DNA of 46,208 bases from Micractinium sp. NFX-FRZ (lineage: Eukaryota; Chlorophyta; Trebouxiophyceae; Chlorellales; Chlorellaceae), in the NCBI GenBank assembly GCA_029339195.1, contig JAPTJF010000480.1, positions 1 to 46,208 on the forward strand. The letters are read 5' to 3'. Below the pieces are notes generated by a model. The model ran no database searches. It was not told where the DNA came from and was given only the letters and a program-made list of their open reading frames with translations. Both the position numbers and the translations under genes were made by a program. This document shows positions 1 through 11,235 of this stretch, piece after piece. Numbering within the stretch: the stretch's first letter is position 1; every line of letters starts with the position of its first letter.

Positions 1-266
1 TGCGCCCTCGTTTTCCTCCCGGGCATTTGCCGAATCACGCATACCGCGTATACTTCTTCTTCTTCTTCTTCTCCCAGCCAGCCAGATCGGCAACCCGCAG
101 AACTGCATCCATCAAATCAAAGTATGAACACGCTGTTTAATGGCCACTTGTGAGCAGAGTGAATTCGTCCCGCTCTTCCGGCTCCCTTGAAGCGCTGTGG
201 CCCTGGTGAACGGCTCGATACAGGCAGCACGGGTGAACGACGGCCGATCAGAGACAGAGAAACCCT
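1..266. other. 5' flank of the first gene
   Basis: No coding exon could be supported here. A (CTT)n microsatellite of about seven units lies at 53-72. The stretch probably holds the promoter and 5' UTR of the polyamine-synthase-like gene that follows. Confidence 0.5.
53..72. repeat. (CTT)n microsatellite
   Basis: About seven uninterrupted CTT units, seen directly in the sequence, about 195-215 bp upstream of the proposed start codon of the first gene. Confidence 0.9.
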
Positions 267-3200
267 ATGCAGCGCAGGTGCGTGCAGGGCAGTGTGGGCG
301 AGATGCGGCAGTGGCTGCCGACGCCTAGCCCGCTGCTGGCCAGCGCCTCTATTACTCCTGCCCGAAGGGTTGTGTTGGGCAATGCATCGGCTTCCCTTTG
401 CTCTCCACAGGAAGGGCAGCAAGAAGAGAGCGGGCGCTGAGCAGGGCGAGCCGGATGGCGGCACCGCCGATGTGGCAGCGCCCTCCAAGGCGGGCAAGGC
501 AGCAGAGGCGCATGCGCAGGGGGTGCATGGCAGCGCTGGGAAGCAGGCGCAGAATCAGGAGCAGCTCAAGGAGAAGCTCCAGGCACAGCAGGACGCAAAT
601 GGCGGGGAGCAAGTGGAGCAGGCCGCCACGTCAGCACGCCAACTGGACGCCGTTGCAGCGCTGGCGGCCCTGCTGCTCCTGCTGGCCTGCCACCGAGCAG
701 CGGTGCGTGTGCTGGCACCGCAGACCGGCGACTGGCTGGCTGAATCCTTCTGCAGCCTGGTGCTGTTCGCCCTGGCAGCGGTGGGGGCAGTAGCAGGTCA
801 TGTGGGAGAGGAGGGGTCTGGAGTGCCGGCAGCCGTCGGTGGTGCCGGGGCGGTCACGCCCGGCGGCGTGACCACAGCAGCAGCACCCCTGCCGCTGGGC
901 ATGGCGGCGCGCAGTTGGTGGACGGCAGCAGCTGCGGCGCTGCTGCTGGCGGCGCCAGCTGGCGGCCCGCCTGCCAGCCTGGCAGGGCGGCTGCTGCTGG
1001 CGCCCGGCCTGGCTGACGACGGCACCCTCAGAATCACTGATACAGAGCTGACCCTGCGTGCCATGGCGCTGGCAGCTGTGCTGGCCGGGCCACTATTTGT
1101 GGCTGTCGGCTGCGCCACGGGCGCAGCAGGCGGCAGCGTGCTGCGCTCTGCACTGGGACCCGCCGCCCGCACGCAGCTGCTACTGCTGCTGGCAGCGGTG
1201 GTGGGCACAGCGGTGGTGGGCATGGGCTGGGGCCTGCCTGGCGCCCTGGTGCCGCCTCGGCCCGCCGCCTCCCTGCCGCCAGCCATCGCAGCAGTGGCAT
1301 TTGCCATGGCAGCCCTGCTCAGCCCGGCAGCCGCCTCAGCCCCACGGCCAGTCGCCACCCCTTCCAGCACCGCCGCCAAGAAGCAGCAGCGGCGGTCCTC
1401 TGCCGCTGCACCCAGCCGGCGGCCAGCCGGTGGCATTCCGCGGCGCACCCTGGCGGCTGTGCTGGCAGCGATGGCGGCGGCGGTGGCTGCGCACCGGGCG
1501 CTCACCCCCTGCGGTATGGCAGCCACTCAGGGGCGGCCCCTGGAGGAGGGGCGCTACTCAGTGCTGGCGCAGTGCGAGGCGGCGGCCGGCGGGCGGGTGG
1601 GAGTGATTGAGGGCGTATATAAGGAGCAGTACAGGTGAGGCGAGGTGGTGGCGCATATGTGGGGCGGTACAGGGTTGGAGAGGTTCGAGGGTGTGTGCTT
1701 CCTGTGGGTCAACAAAAAAGTGGGGCAGTACAGGTGTTGGGGTCGGTGCGATGCTGCCAACCGCGTGGCTGGAGGCACAGGCGCGCAAGGGGCTTGGAGC
1801 TCGCTGGCCAGGGGTGCATCGCTTCTTTTGCAAGCTTAAATTATTCATCTGCCAGTCCATCTTAGCGGACAGCACGCTATGCTCACTGTGCCCGCTGCCC
1901 TCCTCCCCTGCAGGTACCGCCTGCTGCGCATGGACCACAGCGTGCTGGGCGGCGAGTACGTGGCGCCCGCTGACGTGGCAGGGCAGTCGAGTGAGTGCCG
2001 TGCACCTTCCCCCGTCTTGAGGAGCAGGAGGGCAGAGGGAATGGCATGGCCTGTAACATCACAGCCAGAGAAGTGTTGGCTGACACCTTGCCCCTTGCTC
2101 CCCTGCCGTTCCTCCCCTCCTAGTGCAGTCTACACTGCTTTCTACCTGCAGCAGGCTGCGGTGCTCTTCCGCCCAAACGGCACCCGCTCCCTGCACGTGG
2201 GGCTGGGCATTGGCACGGCCGTGAAGGGCATGCAGCGCATGGGCGTGACGGCAGGTGGGTGGGCTGGGAAGTGGGAAGTGGGGAGGTGGAGAGGTGGGGA
2301 ATAGGAGCTGGGCAGGCCAGCAGGGGGCGGGTGGACACGGGGGTTGAGAGCATGCAGCGCATGGGCGTTACAGGAGGTGCACGGGTGGTGCAGCAGTTGT
2401 CACCAGGGGCTGGTTGGCTGGTGGCAGCAGTAGCAGTGCGGTGCCACGTCAGCAATCAGCTGAAGGCTCGACTGCACACCATCCAAGTTGGAATGGGGAG
2501 GTTGGAAGCACCTGTGCATCACACAATACATTGCACACACTTCATGTTGGGGAGCACCTCTGCACCATTCAACCCTTCACCCCACTGCAGACTCCCTGGA
2601 GCTGGTTCCCGAAGTGTTAGAGGCCGCCCAGCGCTTCTTCGGCCTGCGCCCCACCCTGAGAAGGGGGCGCGCCGTGGTGGGGGACGCACTGGAGTGGGTG
2701 CCGCGCCTGGCGGGGCGGCCGGAGGCGGAGCAGTATGACTATGTGCTGCACGATGTGTTCAGGTTCGCAGGCGATCAAATTCGTGTGACTTGTTGGTTGG
2801 ACAAGTGGTTGATTCGGAGGGGGAGAAAGCACCTGCATGACCTGTTGGGTGCGCACTGATGCGAGTGTGTGTGAGGTGGCTGTGCTGATTTTGCGTGGAT
2901 TGGAGAGCAGCAAAGGCGCAGCGCAGCAGAGGCGACTGTCGATGATCTCCTGCGCTGCTGCCCACTGCCTCCACCTTTCCCATGTGCCCACATGGGTGCA
3001 GCGGCGGTGGCGCTGCTGCGGCGCTCATGGATGCTCCCTTCTACCGACAGCTCAGCCGCGCGCTGGCACCAGGTGGGCACACCTGCTGCACCGCTAGCCG
3101 CCCCTGCGTGCCCGGTTGTGGGTGCCTGGGTGTGTCTAGTGTGGCAGGGGGTGCTGGACCCTGCCTGCTTGCGGGCCAGCCATGCAGCCTGCCTGCCTGC

Positions 3201-4236
3201 CAGCCCTGCTGCAATCTCCCCCTGCCTCGCGGAGGGCCAGCCACACCCACTTTGCGCCCTCTTTGGCACACCTGTCTCGTCCTGCGCAGGTGGCGTGCTG
3301 GCTGTCAACTATTATGGGGGCAAGGGGCAGGGGCTGAAGGAGGCGTGGTGCCGCCTGCGATTGGTGTTCGACTCAGGTGCGTGGGCCGGTGGGCAGGTCG
3401 TAGAGTGGGTGCATGGGCTAGGGCATGTAGGGGCGGTTGGCCAGGGTGTTGGGGGGCCAAGCCACAGTTGAGAGGCGGAGGTGGGTTGCTCGGTTCAGGT
3501 CAGGTGGCAGTGTGCACATTTGCGGTGAGCGCGGCGCACAGCTGAGGCAGCGGCTCAATCAGTACGAACGCACGTGGTCACTGGCATGTCTGACTCCTGC
3601 AAGCAAAGACCAACCAGCCTGGTAGCCAACGTGTGCACAAGAGGGCACGTGCAACCATGCCCAGTTGTCTTAAACCCACAAATATGTGTTTCCTATGTGC
3701 CTCCTGCAGTGCGCGCTTTCGCTGACGTGGAGAAGTCCCGCCTGCGCAACCACGTGCTCTTTGCCTCCAACTCCAACCTGCGCGCCGCCAACCTGACGGC
3801 CGCGGTGCTGGCGGCGGGGCAGGCGCAGGCGGCGGCAGAGGCGGCGGGCCGAGAGGTTTTCGACCCACTTCAGCTGCGCGTGTGGCGTGCCCTTGGGAGG
3901 CAGGAGATTCAGCTGCAGTACGACCGGCAGCGCTGCCTGGCGATGCTGCGCCGGGCCGGCGCCGTGGCAGGCCGCCCGGGGCGGCAGGCGGAGCGGGAAG
4001 AGCAGGAGGAGGTGCAGGGTGCCGGGGATGCGACGGGTGTCCCTGGCGCTGCGGGCGCCCGGCAGAGGCAGCGCCAGGCGGAGCATGCGCGGGCGGAGGC
4101 GCGGGCGCAGGCAAAGCAGCAGCCGGCCCCCTGGATCTGGCGGCAGCTGCAGGCGCTTCGTGAGCGGCACGCCGTGGCCACAAGTCACTGGGTGGCCATG
4201 CGCACCCAGTTTGCCGACTCGCTGTGGCTGTCCTGA
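267..4236 (+). CDS. Spermidine/spermine synthase-like (SAM-fold) membrane protein
   Basis: Exons 267-277, 411-1634, 1914-1990, 2129-2254, 2591-2762, 3002-3072, 3290-3376 and 3710-4236 join in phase to about 764 residues. The C-terminal half has the polyamine synthase fold: RLLRMDHSVLGGEY, then SIYTAFYLQQA, the nucleotide-binding loop HVGLGIGTAV, LELVPEVLEAA (acidic residue of motif II), VVGDALEW, and YDYVLHDVFSGG followed by LAVNYYGGKG. The first about 400 residues are a charged start followed by many Leu/Ala-rich hydrophobic stretches, probably several membrane segments, so this is not the soluble housekeeping enzyme. True aminopropyltransferase activity is uncertain; members of this wider family may be other SAM-dependent enzymes. 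The start is not secure. ATG 267 uses a 133-bp intron that restores the frame (MQRR-KGSKK); ATG 382 in the same frame without that intron is the alternative. An Ala/Gln/Arg-rich tail precedes the stop. Confidence 0.8.
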
Positions 4237-4641
4237 GCTGCGGGTGGCGGCAGGACAGCTTGCAAGCCTGGGAGCCAGCTCTTTGGACAGCTGCCTCGGC
4301 CCTGCCAGGCAGTGCCGGTCCCCATGGCCAGCCCGCCACCGACTCCCAAGGGTGCCTGCCTGCCGACTCCAGGGTGGCTATCCTGAACCGTTTGTGTGTG
4401 TGGCGGCACGTTTTGGCTATGCCTGAAGTTGTGCTGAAGGCAGCTGTGTAAGACATGGCGGGGTGGGCTGACTATCACACAAGTCCTGGAGGTGGGTGGT
4501 ATTGGCCCATTACTTGGGTCAAGCACAGGAGTGCGCATGGGCGGCAGCAGCGGCATGAGGCGGGCCGCCGCGGCTGCCAAGCCATGCATGCATTTCGAAT
4601 TTAAAAGCGCGCCTCGATTGGCTGGCTCCCTTGTATTCGAC
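4237..4641. other. Intergenic: 3' UTR and next promoter
   Basis: The 3' UTR of the upstream gene is followed by the promoter of the pseudouridine synthase gene. An AT-rich patch with ATTTAAAA near 4599 stands out against the GC-rich background and could be a TATA-like element about 40 bp before ATG 4642. No other gene is seen. Confidence 0.4.
4447..4451 (+). terminator. TGTAA poly(A) signal
   Basis: TGTAA, the usual green-algal polyadenylation signal, lies about 210 bp after the stop codon of the polyamine-synthase-like gene and before the next gene. Confidence 0.5.
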
Positions 4642-7600
4642 ATGGCTGCACAGCACCGCTGCCGGCCCACGCCGCCTACAGCGCCTGCCAGGCCGCCTGC
4701 ACCAGCAGTGGGCTCAGCACGGGCTCCCACTGCTGGGAGGCCGATGCATCGCCTGGAAGCAGGCAACGGGAGGGTGGGATCCTCCACACATGAGCACGAC
4801 TGGACGGAAGAGGGCTGGGGCGCCCCAGAAGTGCGGCACTTTTTGCAGTCGCGCAGAAACTGGGACGCCGTTGATTCGTTTTACCGCTCGTTGGTCGCCG
4901 GCGAATGCGACACCAGCTCTCTAAGCTTGAAGTTGGTGGAGACGCCCGCGGCGCCGGCGGGAGCGGGGGCGGGAACGGCGCCGGCGGCAGCGGTGCAAAG
5001 CGGGGCCGCGCTGCCCGAGCAACCTCGGCATTGCCAGCTGCAGCAGGCCAGCGCAGAAGCGGCCTCTGCTTCTTTGCATGACGAGCAGCGGCAGCAGATG
5101 CCTTCGCAGCAATCAAACCAGCACCAGCAGCAGCAGCAGCAGCGGCAGCGGGGGCAGGCGCGGCAGGCCACACGGGACGACCGCACCACAATTAAATTAC
5201 ACTTGAGCTACCATGGCTCCAGCTTCAGGCAAGTGAGAGGGGGCAATCCACGAGGGTTCCAGCTGAGTCACAACGCAGTCAAATGAGCACACCTCTGCCT
5301 TGCCCCTTCTGCCTGTGCTTAGCTACTCTCCTGCAGCATTGGTATGAGCCCCTGTCCTGCTGAGCATGCCCCGCTTGACCTTGTCCATTGACCCTGCACC
5401 CCACCACTGCCCCCACCCTAGTCTGTGCAGCGGGTGGCAGTGGGAAGCAGGACTGCTTCCCTGCCTTGCTTCAATACCCCTGACCCGCCTACCCACCTGT
5501 GCTCCCAACCTGATATTCTCTCATGCCTTGTGCAGCGGGTGGCAGTGGGTGAGGCAGGAGCAGGGGGATTCGGTGGAGCGGCTGGCCCGTGAGGCCTTGC
5601 AGCAGATGCTGCTAGCCCTGCTGGAGCAAGACCGGCAGCAGCAGCCGGGCGGCAAGCAGCCAGGCAGCGGCGGCAGCGGTGGCGATGCCCCGGTGGCGCC
5701 GCCAGCGGCGCTCGCTGTGCCCGCTTTGGTGCTGTCTGTGGCGGGGCGCACCGACCGCGGGGTGCACTCCCTCAGCCAGGTCTGCTCCTTCTACACTTGG
5801 GAGCAGCGGGCGACGCCAGAGGCAAGTGGGGTGGGGGCACGAGAGGCAGGGGGAGGGGGAGAGGGAGGGGCTCTGGAGCTGCGGGGTGCATGCCCTCAAT
5901 CCACGTTTCCGATCGGCTCGTTCTGCACCTGGGGAGCTCAGGGGGCAGCGCCGCACCGTAAAGAGTGGTGGAGGAGCGTGGGTGCAGGGCGAGGGCGTGG
6001 TTGGCTCTTGGCCAGTGCAGGCGGCAGACGGCCTGCTTGCTCTCGCAGCTGCCTGGTCAAGCAGCTTTCTCACCTTGGACTCCCACCTGCGCACCCGCTG
6101 CGGGCTCTGACTCTCCATGTGTGCAGCTGGTCATGGCAGCGCTCAACGCCGTGCGCCCGGGCCTGCTGCGTGCCTGGCATGCTGAGCCAGTGCCCCGCTC
6201 CTTCCACGCAACGTTTGCGGTGAGTTCAGCAGCAGTGGCGAGAGAGGCCGCACACCGTGCTCTTGCCCCGTGGCTTACGCCCGCTGCCTGCCACTGCCGC
6301 TGGCTCGCCTACTGTGCCACAAAGAGGCCGTAGCTGGCACCAAGTTTGTTCGGTTCCTGTCTCTACGCTCGGCCACCGTAATGGTGCCAGGCCTAGCATT
6401 TTCTAGGTGCCATTTTCTTGGCCGAAGCGCAGGCCCTGACCTGCATTTGCAAACAGGATCAACACCATGCGGTGATATGCGTGCTGCGGCGGACATGCAG
6501 TTGGCTGATACTGCTTTTGTGTGATGTTCCTCCTCCCTCCCTACACAGGCCCGCTGGCGGCGGTACCTGTACCTCCTGCCGCTGCGCAGCATTACCCCTT
6601 GTGGTACCGCCGCTGCTGCTGCCACCGGTGCTCCTGCTGATGCTGGTGCTGGTGCTGGTGCTGCTGCTGGGCACGCAGCGAGCGAGACAGCTGCATGCAG
6701 CGGCCAAGATGGAGGTCAGGAGCTGTCGCCATGGGCATTTGATGCCGCCGCCGTTGATGCCGCTGCTGACGTGGACCCCGCCAGGTCAGCATCAACGCAT
6801 GAGGCGGGCGCTAGCTTTTGCGGTGGAGGGGAAGGGTTCTACCCTGCTCTGCACGACCCTGTTCGTTGCCGCCCCGCTCTGCTCTGCTCTCCCCTGGGGC
6901 ATGATGCGCCATTTTACATGAGTGCGATTCTGTTTCGTGGCAATTAATCAACCAACCAGCATTGACCACCGTGCAATGTGCTTTGCCCTGTGCAGGGTGG
7001 CCGCCCTGCTGGCGCCGCTGGAGGGGCGCCTGCTGGACTACGCCGCCTTTGCGCGGGACACACCCGCCGGCAAGGACTGCTGCTGCCGCCTGCTGCGTGC
7101 CCGTGCGTGGCGAGCCACCTTGCCAGGTAGGCAGCGTGCCCTGCGGTCCTTCGGGCAGGGCCCTTGGCTAGCTGTCAGCGGAGTGATGAGCACTTGCCGT
7201 GCCTGTTTGGCACCGCGCTTGGCTGGGCTGCAATGCCAGGCCCCTCACAATCCTGCTCCTACTGGGCCCCAAGCCATTCATGTGCCTGTGGCTACCCGGG
7301 TCGGTGTGAGATCTAACCGCTTCCTGCCTGCGCCCTCTCCCCCCGTGCCGACCCCCGGTGTTTCCTGCAGGCCCCCAGGCCACCCCTGTGCTGGCTGTCG
7401 AGCTCATAGCAGATCGCTTCATGCGCCGCATGGTGCGTGTGCTGCTGGCCACGGCGGTGCGAGAAGCGACACCCGAGGCCGCCTGGTTTGCCGGCCCTGC
7501 TGCGCCCGCTGTGGAGGCAGCGGTGGAGGCGATGCTCGCCCAGGAGGCGCAGCCCGCTGGGCCGGACGGGGGTGCAGCAGCGGCGGCAGCAGCAGCAGGG

Positions 7601-7792
7601 GCGGCAGCAGCAGCTGCAGCAGCAGAAGCGAGGGGTCACCCCTGTGCGCTGACAGGCCTTGACGTGGCATGGGATGGGCGTGGGCTGCTGCGCATTGCCG
7701 CCACGCGTAACCGCCGCGCAAGCGCTCCCTCTGCCCCTGCAGAGGGCCTGTGCTTTCTTGAGGCAGGCTACTCCCCCCTGCCCCCCTGCTGA
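4642..7792 (+). CDS. TruA-family tRNA pseudouridine synthase
   Basis: Exons 4642-5228, 5536-5821, 6127-6219, 6549-6784, 6996-7126 and 7371-7792 give about 584 residues. The enzyme isomerises uridine to pseudouridine in tRNA. Family motifs in order: LHLSYHGSSFSGWQW (start of the catalytic fold), DSVERLAREALQQML, AGRTDRGVHSLSQV with the catalytic Asp, SFHATFA, ARWRRYLYLLPL (the conserved R-Y-Y strand), LLDYAAF and DRFMRRMVRVLLATAV near the C-terminus. Long Ala/Gln-rich inserts make it larger than bacterial TruA. The N-terminal about 170 residues carry no motif I know and may include a targeting peptide. Two introns, starting at 5229 and 5822, need GC donors (GCAAGT); no GT alternative keeps the frame. 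ATG 4642 has a good context (GACATGG); in-frame ATG 4537 is an alternative that would add 35 residues. Confidence 0.88.
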
Positions 7793-8128
7793 CCCCCCGT
7801 TATGGACCCCCTTTTACGGCCCAGGCGGCCGCCGTCCAATAATCCCTGTCCCCGGCAGGGCCAGGCAGCCAAGACTGCTGGTACCGTGTGCAATGATCCA
7901 TCCACCACCCCTGATGTTCATTCCCTGACCCCATGCGCAACTCCCTGCAACCTCTCCCTGACCTCCCACACCTCCCGATTCTTTCATAACCTTACATTGT
8001 TTGTTAACCAATATCAGTGTGTGTATCAAATACTGCGACATGCAGGTTTCACTGCCGAGGTCTGGGGGCGCCCGCTCAGCATACAGACACCTGCTCTGCC
8101 CCTCTTGCCCTCTCTGGCTGTGGCCATA
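7793..8128. other. Convergent 3' ends
   Basis: 336 bp between the stop codons of the pseudouridine synthase gene (+) and the thiazole kinase gene (-). It must hold both 3' UTRs. No coding potential was recognised. Confidence 0.6.
7992..7996 (-). terminator. TGTAA poly(A) signal (minus strand)
   Basis: TTACA on the plus strand reads TGTAA on the minus strand, about 133 bp after the thiazole kinase stop codon. This is a fitting distance for its polyadenylation signal. Confidence 0.5.
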
Positions 8129-11100
8129 TCACCCCTCCCGGATTTTCACCCCTGCCTCCAGCTGCTCCCGGCTCATCAGCCACAAGTGGTCCAGCAGGCC
8201 CACACGCAGGCTGCCTGGGCCCTGGGCGCCCGCCGCAGCCGCCAGCTCAGCCGCCAGCCTGCGGGCGGGGTGGTGCAGCATGCGGGGTGGGCGGTGTGGG
8301 AAGTGGGGCTAGCCGAGTTTTGTGGTGGATTCAAGGGCTGGTGAACAGGCACAGAGCTGAAGTGACACGGGGAGGGCAGGGACTGGCACAGATGGTTGTG
8401 ATGCTGCCAGGCGCTGGGCCAATGATGGTGCCACGTCAGCACTAGACCCACCCACCCACCCGAAATAGGCGAGCGCGTGCGCCGTCGCCTCCAGCGGCTG
8501 CTGCGGGAACAGGCACACGAATGCGGCGACCACCGCGGTCACTGCAGGAGCAGGCAGGCAGGGATGGCAGTGGTGTGAGCGGGGCAGGCGCTTCAGCGGG
8601 TTGCTCGTGTGCAGGGGTGCCTCAATCCGGCGGCAGCATCCTAGCTTGGCTGGCGTGCATGCCACACCTGCGCAGGTGCCTACAATCGCACCAACACCCT
8701 GCTGGGGCGGTGATGCTGAGCCTGCATGGCGGAGGGGACTCCCGTCCCGCCCCCCATGCCGCTTGTCTGCCTGCCTACGGCACCCCAGCCACCCCTCCTG
8801 ACACACCCTGCCCACCCGAGCAGCCGGTGGCGGTGATTTGCTGCAGCAGCGGCACGCCGTTGGACACCCGCAGCACCCGCGTGCCATCAGTCACCAGATC
8901 ATCCGCGCCAGACACCGCCACTATGCAGCCATGCTGCCGTGCGATCTGGCGGGCCGCTTCCAACGCCTCTGCGTGGGATAGGAGGTGGCGGGGGTGGGGA
9001 GTGTGAAGGCAGGGGAGTGGCAGGGTGGGCGGGTGGGCGGCGCAGGGGAGTGGCAGGGTGCGGGACCGGGCTGGCGGCCTGGGGAGTGGTTGTGAGTTGT
9101 AAACATGATGGGTCCTGATGCCCGCTGGCGTCTGCTCTCTCATTCCCCTGCATGTGTGTTGCTCAGAACTGGCGGCTGGCCGACCTCCTCACTCCACTCC
9201 CCAGCTGGATCCAGCTGGAGCCAGCTGCACCCCCTCGCCCTCCCCGCCAGGCTGTGCATGCCTCCCGGGTAGAGAGGGAGTGCTGTACAGACTAGACAAC
9301 AACAGCTCTCCCCCCGCCCACCTGTGGAGGCACTGCCGTGCTATCCACCCCCCTTGGTGGCTGCCCTGCTGTGCTGTGCAGGCAGGACAAACAACAGCTC
9401 TCCCCCCGCCCACCTGTGGAGGCACTGCCGTGCTGTGCAGACTAGACAAGAATATCTATCCCTCGCCCACCTGTGGATGCGGCGGTGCTGTCCACCCCCT
9501 TGGTGGCTGCCCCCGCTGCGCCCGCCAGCGCCAGAATCTCGCTGGCATTGCCCCGCACCACGGTGGGCTTCAGCTGCAGCAACTGGGCGAGCACCTGTGA
9601 ATAGGGAGGGAAGGGAGCGAGGAGAGGTATGTGGAAAGTCGATGGAGCGGACATCATTGCTGCATGGCTGGCCAGCCAGCCAGCCAGCCAGCTGGCAGTG
9701 GATCAGCCAGCCCCGCCACTGCTTCAGCCACTTGGCTTCTTTGCCAGCGCCCAAGCCACCCACACCACACCCTCATTCCAGCGGCTTTCCCACCCCCTGC
9801 CCTGCCTCAACCTTCTTGCAAACCGTCGCGGTGGGCGTGGCCCCACAAGCTCACAAGCTTCCCATGCCCTACACCCTCGGCAAAGGGATGCCGCCTGAAT
9901 AGAGGGGAGTGCAGTGCCTACCGAGGAGCGGTAGGGCGTGGCACCACACCCCACCGGGTCCAGCACCCAAGGTTTGCCGCCTGCCACCGCCGCCTTGGCC
10001 CCCAGCTTCATGCCGCCCACCCTGCACCCCAAGGGTTGGGAGGGTATCAACCGCCATCAGCTGCAGCAGCGGCAGCAGGCGCAGCAGGCGCAGGCGCAGG
10101 CGCAGCAGCAGCAACGAGCAGGCACAGCAGGCACAGCAGTGCTATTGCCGGGCGGCGCCGCATCAGCAGGCTGCCATCGCCACGCACAGCACCAAAGCGC
10201 TTGGGGTTTACTCAGCAGAGCTCACTAGCCGCCTCCCAGCGTGCCCACCACAGTGAGCAGCGCTGAGCGGAGCTCATACATGGGACATGGGACGCAGCTG
10301 TGCATCAATACCGTGATACAGCACTGATTACGTAACGTAGGCAGGCAACAACACGGGTGCCATGTCGAGATCCTCTCCTGCCCTCCCCTCCTCGCCCTTC
10401 TCACCAATCGTCCGCCAGGGTGCCCACGTTGACGAGCAGCGCCGAGGAGATGCCCACAAAGTCCTCCACCTCCCCGATGGAGTGAGCCTGTGCAGTGTGG
10501 AGAGGAAGGCTCCTTGGAGTGGATGAAGACGGGATGGGCGCAGGCGAGGCGCGTGCCGGTGGCTTTGGGTGCCCACACAGCATGCGGCTCATGCGGGGCT
10601 ACTGGCCGTCGTGAACTGTGCCCGTAATGGGTTATAGTGGGGAATTCAAAGAGCATGGTAATGGTGTGAAGTAGACCCTCAGCACACGCCCAGCCAGCCC
10701 CGGGCACCCCAGGGAAATGCGACAGATCGTGGGTTGGATCGAGGGCGGGGCGGTCGCGGGAGGGCTTACCATGGCAGGGGAAGCTCCAGCGGCCAGCAGA
10801 GTGTTGGCCATGATATCCATGCTGTGCATGGCGCAGGTGTGTGTGTCTGGATTAGGAGAGTGAGGCTCGTGCAGAAGCAGCGACTTGGCGGCAGGCGCAT
10901 CGGCGGCGGTGGCGGCGGCAGCGGTTGGTGGGCAGCCGGCATGAGCGCCCTCCCATCAGATACCTGACAAAGTTGGTGATGCACTGGCACAGTGGGCTCT
11001 TCTCTCGGCAGGCGGAGAGAGCAGCCCAAGTGGAGGCTGGCGTAGCGTCGAGCGGCATGTCTGCACCCAGCGTGGCTTGCCCAACTGTGGATTTGGTGGA

Positions 11101-11193
11101 TCTGTGCGCACAGAATGCACCAGGATTGCCTAGGAAGACGGCAGCTGCGACAGCCATCCGTGGTTGCCAGCGGGGCATTGTGAAACAATGCAT
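8129..11193 (-). CDS. thiM: Hydroxyethylthiazole kinase (ThiM)
   Basis: Phosphorylates 4-methyl-5-(2-hydroxyethyl)thiazole for thiamine salvage. Exons in transcription order: 11193-10964, 10821-10770, 10487-10405, 10021-9922, 9594-9471, 8968-8816, 8541-8460, 8258-8129; about 317 residues, close to family length plus an N-terminal extension. Motifs in order: [105 protein letters not shown] with the GCS catalytic turn, then [13 protein letters not shown]. The start could be ATG 11193, 11157 (best context, opening [11 protein letters not shown]) or 11058; the extension may be a targeting peptide. The gene is divergent from the thiamine fusion gene, which supports co-regulation. The intron after exon 5 holds two decayed copies of that exon's end. 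Confidence 0.92.
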
Positions 11194-11235
11194 GAGAGGC
11201 CCCGGCGCGGCTGCACCGTGTGCTCGTGATCGGCA
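11194..11235. promoter_or_regulatory. Divergent thiM / thiamine-fusion promoter region
   Basis: Only 42 bp separate the longest thiM start (11193) from the fusion-gene ATG (11236). With the alternative thiM starts the gap is 78 or 177 bp. The two thiamine genes must therefore share a very short bidirectional control region and overlap it with 5' UTR. No TATA box or known TPP riboswitch core was seen. Confidence 0.6.

Noticed and set aside
1682..1692. GGTTCGAGG like a tRNA T-arm
   Set aside because: No matching acceptor, D or anticodon arms around it. No tRNA or rRNA gene was found in the window.
4492..4641. Longer TruA start using the upstream frame
   Set aside because: The frame opens with GTG, not ATG. 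ATG 4537 remains possible, but ATG 4642 has the better context and follows an AT-rich, TATA-like patch.
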